Shown: piece by piece, positions 41,594-48,320 of the stretch
Numbering within the stretch: the stretch's first letter is position 1
Layout of the letters: every line of letters begins with the position of its first letter
From: Hyphomicrobium sp.
Lineage (GTDB): Bacteria; Pseudomonadota; Alphaproteobacteria; Rhizobiales; Hyphomicrobiaceae
Reading direction: 5' to 3'
Assembly (NCBI GenBank): GCA_002928955.1
Contig: PERT01000024.1
Coordinates: 1 to 48,320 of the forward strand
Length of the DNA stretch: 48,320 bases
Notes under the pieces: generated by a model
Databases searched by the model: none
The model's input: only the letters and a program-made list of their open reading frames with translations
Told to the model about the DNA's origin: nothing
Translations under genes and position numbers: made by a program

Positions 41594-42679
41594 TCAACTC
41601 TTGGCCACGTGCGCCTCTGTGTTAGCAATGGCTGCAAGCCTCAGCACGTCCTGGAAGACACCCAGATCACCGCTGAGCCGTTCGACGAGATTGCTCTCGG
41701 CCATGTCATAGGCGAGATCAATCGCACTCGCGAAGCCAAGTGGATCCGTGCTGCCGTGACTTTTGACGGCGATACCGTTGAGCCCCAGAAAAGTGCCTCC
41801 GTTAACTCGCCTTGGGTCCATTTTTTCCTTGAGCGTTTTGAATCCGCCTCTAGCGAGCACGGCACCGAGCTTCGTCATCCAAGTCTGGGTCATGGCATCC
41901 TTGAGGTACAGGCCGATTTGCCGGGCCGTGCCTTCGGCCGTCTTCAGGGCGATGTTGCCGGCAAACCCCTCGACCACCACCACATCGACAACGCCCTGGC
42001 CAATCTCGTGCCCCTCGACGAACCCGCGATAATCCAGCGGAAGCGCTGACTTGCTGCCCAGCGCGGAACCCTTGAGCAGCGCATGCGCCTCCTTGACCTC
42101 GTCCGCACCCTTGATCTCCTCGACACCGACGTTGAGCAGCCCGACAGTCGGGCGCTCGACGTGGAACAACGCGCGCGCCATGGCCGCGCCCATCAGGGCA
42201 AAGTCTGTCAACTGGCGGGCACTCGCACCGATGTTGGCACCAACATCGAGGACGATGCATTCGCTGCGAACGGTTGGCCAAAGGGCTGCGATCGCCGGCC
42301 GTTCGATGCCCACCATCGGCCGCAGCACAAGCTTGGCCATCGCCATCAGAGCGCCTGTATTTCCGGCTGATACTGCAGCGTTTGCGTGACCATCCCGCAC
42401 GGCCTCCAGCGCCAGCCACATGCTGGTGCCTTTGCCGCGCCTGAGCGCCTGGCTCGGCTTCTCATCCATCGCGATGACGGTGTCCGTATGGATGATTTGC
42501 GACCGCGACGCGAGGTTGCCGTGCTTGGCGAGTTCTGCCTTGATCCGGGTCTCGTCGCCGGTGAGAATGAAACTCAGGTTTGGATAGCGGACCAGGGAGA
42601 TGGCCGCGCCCGCAACCACGACCTCGGGCCCGTGATCGCCGCCCATGGAATCGAGCGCTATTGTTCGCGGCGCTGGCAT
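41594..42679 (-). CDS. plsX: Phosphate acyltransferase PlsX
   Basis: A 361-residue PlsX: N-terminal [36 protein letters not shown], and [12 protein letters not shown] are all there. It makes acyl-phosphate from acyl-ACP for phospholipid synthesis. It follows the DUF177 gene; rpmF, often between them in other bacteria, is not present. Confidence 0.96.
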   Translation of the reverse strand: MPAPRTIALDSMGGDHGPEVVVAGAAISLVRYPNLSFILTGDETRIKAELAKHGNLASRSQIIHTDTVIAMDEKPSQALRRGKGTSMWLALEAVRDGHANAAVSAGNTGALMAMAKLVLRPMVGIERPAIAALWPTVRSECIVLDVGANIGASARQLTDFALMGAAMARALFHVERPTVGLLNVGVEEIKGADEVKEAHALLKGSALGSKSALPLDYRGFVEGHEIGQGVVDVVVVEGFAGNIALKTAEGTARQIGLYLKDAMTQTWMTKLGAVLARGGFKTLKEKMDPRRVNGGTFLGLNGIAVKSHGSTDPLGFASAIDLAYDMAESNLVERLSGDLGVFQDVLRLAAIANTEAHVAKS

Positions 42680-42918
42680 GGCTCGCTTCGCCCCTTGCTC
42701 TTGTCTTTTGGACCCGCCTGGAACTCAAACACCTGTCTGGCCCGAGATTCGATGCGTTGGGCCTGCAGCGCGCTGCGAAACATAGCGATTTGGCACCCTC
42801 TGACAAACGGATTCTCGTAGCAGGCATTGCCCGGCAACCTGTGCGCACAACGCGCGACCCGACCACAAACAGGAACGGCACAGGCTGGCGCGCCGCTATG
42901 TGACGAACGGTACCCCGA

Positions 42919-43455
42919 TCACAGCTTGTCCTTGAGCTTCGACAAAACCGCAAATGGGCTCGGCTCCTTGTCCTCGGGCCTATCGTTGGACCAAACGAAG
43001 TCCGCGCCGTCCTTTCGCGGATAGGGATCAATCGACGCCGCGACGATTTCGTAGACTACCCGTCCGATTTCAATGCGTCCGTCGACCAAAGGCTCAATAT
43101 CCGGCTCCGACAGAATCTCACGCTCGCTGTCGGTCTCGGCCGGCATCTCAGCAACCGGCCAGAATGATACATCTAGCGCCTCGTCGAGCGTCGCCGCCAC
43201 CGGCTCGATCGTCACCACGCAGGCCTGTGCCATGTCCGCTCTAATTTTGCCATGGCACCGGTAGCGTCCGCCGCTCAATGGCTTTACCTCGTAGCGGACA
43301 TCGAGCCGCGAGCAGCCGAGGATGCCGAGCGCGGCGGCCAGGGACGCGCACTCATCGAGCGTGGCAGCGCGCACAAAGTTGCGCCCGCCTTCGGGTATAT
43401 CGGTTTTGATATGGACCCAGTCGAGAACGGTCGTGTCTGCTCCCACCTTCGTCAT
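42919..43455 (-). CDS. DUF177 (YceD-like) protein
   Basis: A 178-residue protein with the DUF177 pattern (YRCHGKIRADMAQACVVTIEPV, then DVSFWP, and acidic DIEPLVDGRIEIGRVVYE). The family is linked to 23S rRNA maturation. It overlaps the chaperone gene stop by four bases and precedes plsX. Confidence 0.9.
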   Translation of the reverse strand: MTKVGADTTVLDWVHIKTDIPEGGRNFVRAATLDECASLAAALGILGCSRLDVRYEVKPLSGGRYRCHGKIRADMAQACVVTIEPVAATLDEALDVSFWPVAEMPAETDSEREILSEPDIEPLVDGRIEIGRVVYEIVAASIDPYPRKDGADFVWSNDRPEDKEPSPFAVLSKLKDKL

Positions 43456-44018
43456 GCGGAAACCTTCTGGAATGTGATGCGACCGGCCAATACGACTTCT
43501 GACGCGATACCGGCCAGCTCGCGCGAGGTGGTGCGGACGTAGCGCGCCACTGTCTGGGCCCGCCGGGCGTCGAGTTCCGCTGACGTGGCCTCGGTGTTGT
43601 CATTGGATGTGCCGAAGGTCAGGCGCTGAATGGCGGCCGCGAGCGCCTCAGGCGCGGCGTCGGCGGCCAAGGCTGCCCGGAAAGCTTCTGCACGGGCATA
43701 GACCCCAGCCGCCGCGCTTTTTACCTTCTTTGGCACAGTCAGGTCTCCGACCCCCATCTCGCGCATGGAATCGTCCATATCTGCAACAAAAGCCTCAATT
43801 GTCTCACGTGACAGACGCTGCCCCGCCGCGCCTTCGACACGCAACCGCTCGAGCACGAGCACCAGGTGGAGTGCGACCATCTCGTAGCGACCTTCTGGCG
43901 TGTCTGGCACGCCCCAATCTTTATAAAACAAGGGCTCGCGTGCCCGTGCCACGACGACGCCATAAAGTTCCGATGCCGTCTCCCGGTGGGCGGCGCGTTC
44001 CTTGAACCACGTCAGCAT
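43452..44018 (-). CDS. Ubiquinol-cytochrome c chaperone (CBP3-like)
   Basis: A 188-residue protein with the CBP3 pattern: ELYGVVVARAREPLFYKDWGVPDT, RYEMVALHLVLVLERL, ETIEAFVADMDDSMREMGVGDLTVPKKVK. It helps assemble the cytochrome bc1 complex. It stands first in the fatty-acid cluster, as usual in Rhizobiales. Confidence 0.92.
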   Translation of the reverse strand: MLTWFKERAAHRETASELYGVVVARAREPLFYKDWGVPDTPEGRYEMVALHLVLVLERLRVEGAAGQRLSRETIEAFVADMDDSMREMGVGDLTVPKKVKSAAAGVYARAEAFRAALAADAAPEALAAAIQRLTFGTSNDNTEATSAELDARRAQTVARYVRTTSRELAGIASEVVLAGRITFQKVSA

Positions 44019-44149
44019 GGCCAGTCAGCCCGGTTCGTTACGGTGTTGCAGCGAGATGGCTGCCTGCAGCGGCCGTACTGCATCATCAGGAGAAATCCGG
44101 GGGGCGGTTGCATTGTGACTGGCGCCGGGCTATTCGATTTTGAGGACAA

Positions 44150-44686
44150 ATGCGAGCGATTCTCGGGAGCTTCAATACTATGCGCCGAGCAGATCCAACA
44201 CGCCAGAGCCGGGTGGCTCATGCGAGGTCCGGCTGTGTTTCGGCGGCTTGGGCCGCGGTTGCCGTCATCGCAGGCGGGCTTCTGATTTCAGGCTGTGCCG
44301 AGCAGATTACGAAGCACGGCCATCACTTCAACGAGAACGACTTGCAGTCCGTGCAGCCCGGCATGAGCCAGGAGCAGGTGAGGATGAGCTTGGGCTCACC
44401 GGCGACAACCGCAACGGTCGCGTCAGGCAACGCGTTTTACTACATTTCCAGCACCATGAAACAATCATCTTTCTTTACGCCCGTCGAAACTGACAGGCAG
44501 GTGGTGGCGGTTTATTTTTCGCCGGTTGGCTCGGTCGAGCGGGTTGCGAACTACGGTCTGAAGGATGGCAAGGTGTTCGACCTTATCAAGCGCACGACGC
44601 CCGCTCCCGGTACTCAAGAGGAAGGATTGCTGAAACAGCTATTCCGCAACCTCGGCAGGAAGCAGAACATCTTCGGCGACGGGTGA
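44150..44686 (+). CDS. bamE: BamE/SmpA-family outer-membrane lipoprotein
   Basis: Up to 178 residues; an internal ATG at 44180 gives 168. The lipobox LLISGC marks the lipidated Cys (about residue 49). The OmlA/BamE motif follows: VQPGMSQEQVRMSLGSPATT, then YYISSTM. Divergent from the chaperone gene. It helps build outer-membrane barrels, possibly including the barrel at 8475. Confidence 0.9.
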   Translation: MRAILGSFNTMRRADPTRQSRVAHARSGCVSAAWAAVAVIAGGLLISGCAEQITKHGHHFNENDLQSVQPGMSQEQVRMSLGSPATTATVASGNAFYYISSTMKQSSFFTPVETDRQVVAVYFSPVGSVERVANYGLKDGKVFDLIKRTTPAPGTQEEGLLKQLFRNLGRKQNIFGDG

Positions 44687-45159
44687 ACGGGACCGCTTTA
44701 GCCGACGTCGGCGCCTGAGAATTCTCATTTGATGCGAAGCCTGCAGCTCAGCTTTCTATTTGGGGGGCTTGCGGGCTCAGTCGCCTACATCGCCGAAAAT
44801 ACTCCGGCACTCATCGGTTTTGGGCAGTTTTGAGAAGCTCAAAACGGGATGCACGTCTCCGAAACTTGGTCGACCAGGTGCTGCAAAGGGGATCAGGTGT
44901 CGGAGACGGAACACTCGGCATGCGAGCGATGAATGCACCCTCTGGAGGGTGATCCGGACAGCCGGGTCTGAGACATTCAGACCCGCTCCGGGGCTCGCAC
45001 GCGCGACTTCATGCGGTGGCGCGTCCGCTGCCACATTCAGCCGCTGAGCGATTTCCGTTCGATCCCCCACGCAAACATCGCGTGCTTCGCTCAGCGGTCG
45101 CACTGTCCGCTATCCCGGCCGGCTGGTCCGAGTTCGCCAAATGGCCGTCCCCGTCGGGA
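44687..45159. other. Gap between bamE-like gene and katG with one palindrome
   Basis: About 470 bases with the family C repeat at 44854-44914. No gene seen. Confidence 0.5.
44854..44914. repeat. Palindromic repeat, family C, copy 2
   Basis: Arms CGTCTCCGAAACTTGGTCGA and GATCAGGTGTCGGAGACG; similar to 41411-41464. Confidence 0.75.
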
Positions 45160-47508
<2,349 letters not shown>

Positions 47509-47826
47509 CTAAATTCGTCCAAGATCATTGTCGCGCCGAAAACGTCCTCGTGCCGACGTTGGCTCCCTACCTGTTCTGATCTTCAGCAGCTCTCTCAGCG
47601 GCACTTTCATGAGCATCGTTGCAACAGGCGCACGCGATCACTTCATTACCGGAGGCTCTCCATCAGGGAAAGTTGGTTTTGGTGGCTGTGGCAATAACCC
47701 TTTCTTATGACTTGCAATACGCCGAGGGCCGTGCGCGAGGGCGTGTATCGGCCTGTCATGTACGCCTGCCCCTCCCAACCTGTCGGGAATCGGGGCTGCC
47801 GGCCCTCGGCTCAAATCCACGCGAAC

Positions 47827-47903
47827 GCTCGTGTCCCAGCCGCGACGTTCGCTTCATTCTACAGCGGGCGCTGAGCGAACGTCGCGGGCGAGAGGACACG
47901 AGC
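47827..47903. repeat. Palindromic repeat, family D
   Basis: Arms GCTCGTGTCCCAGCCGCGAC and GTTCGCT, with the inverse AGCGAACGTCGCGGGCGAG and GACACGAGC. A partial relative (CTCGTGTCCCATTCAGACAG) lies near 47990. Confidence 0.7.
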
Positions 47904-48085
47904 AAACCATTGATTCTCGTGTGATTGAGATCGCGACGTCCGTCTCCGAACGCGCCGCAAGAATGAATCGGGCTTCGCGATCATCACACTCGTGTCCCAT
48001 TCAGACAGGCGCTTCTCCTCGTCTAACACTCCAGAGCAAAAGTCTGATCCGTCAAGAACACGAACTCCACCATGACTGCATTTCA

Positions 48086-48156
48086 GCTTTTGCGACTGGC
48101 GTCTGGTAACGGAGCAAACTGCGAGGGGAAACCAAACGTCAGATGCGCTACACTAG
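48086..48156. repeat. Palindromic repeat, family B, copy 2
   Basis: The right arm (CCAAACGTCAGATGCGCTAC) is as in the other copies; the left arm is decayed. It shares its last bases (CTAG) with the next repeat. Confidence 0.65.
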
Positions 48157-48228
48157 TGTTCCGGCGCTGACATTTGATTCCCGTTGTAACGCGCTCCAGA
48201 TCAAATGTCAGCGCCTAAGGAACACTAG
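48153..48228. repeat. Palindromic repeat, family A, copy 2
   Basis: Same arms as 11163-11235 with GCGCTGACA in place of GCGCCGACA, a three-base insertion in one arm, and the loop inverted relative to copy 1. Confidence 0.8.
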
Positions 48229-48241
48229 CAAACCTATGATT

Positions 48242-48320
48242 CTAGTGTAGCTTTTTCATCTGGCGTTTGGTTTCGAGGCAGCCCCGAGTGGGGACCAAAC
48301 GTCAGATGCGCTACACTCGC
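48242..48320. repeat. Palindromic repeat, family B, copy 3 (reaches the window end)
   Basis: Starts CTAGTGTAGCTTTTTCATCT and closes with CCAAACGTCAGATGCGCTAC. Cut by the end of the window. Confidence 0.75.

Overview
The window looks like a chromosomal segment of an alphaproteobacterium, most likely Hyphomicrobiales (Rhizobiales). The evidence is the minus-strand block ubiquinol-cytochrome c chaperone / DUF177 / plsX / fabH / ihfA / merR, a divergent BamE-like lipoprotein gene, high GC, and several families of long intergenic palindromes. All calls come from reading the sequence; no database search was run.

Positions 1-13,463 are host chromosome with a redox locus. A minus-strand unit encodes a [2Fe-2S] flavoprotein reductase, a tetraheme cytochrome, a b-type-like membrane protein and a decaheme cytochrome. 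A divergent plus-strand unit encodes a pentaheme cytochrome and an outer-membrane beta-barrel. Together these could move electrons between the inner membrane, periplasm and outer membrane. A YceI-family gene with a small membrane protein and a polyphosphate kinase 2 gene follow.

Positions 13,464-37,952 hold two integrated elements, tail to tail, in one tRNA-Pro(GGG) gene. Element 1 (about 13,517-25,172) carries integrase, AlpA-like regulator, SF3-like helicase, a candidate iteron region, small and large terminase, a third packaging-module gene, small genes, and a XamI-like restriction-modification cassette with its own small regulator. Element 2 (about 25,252-37,909) is a mirror image: integrase, AlpA-like regulator, RepA-like ATPase, a NYN-domain gene, small and large terminase, the same third gene, small genes, and a two-gene cassette resembling the predicted pPIWI-associated nuclease family. 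I recognise no capsid, portal or tail gene in either. They look like related phage satellites, or similar packaged islands, that carry a complete terminase and defence-like cargo.

The only intact tRNA-Pro lies at the junction of the two elements. By its geometry it is a chimera: its 3' part came from element 1 and its 5' part from element 2. The ancestral halves are stranded at 13,464-13,516 and 37,910-37,952.

Positions 37,953-48,320 are host chromosome again: a 4'-phosphopantetheinyl transferase, merR, ihfA, fabH, plsX, DUF177 and the bc1 chaperone on the minus strand, a bamE-like gene on the plus strand, and katG on the minus strand, with palindromic repeats in the gaps.
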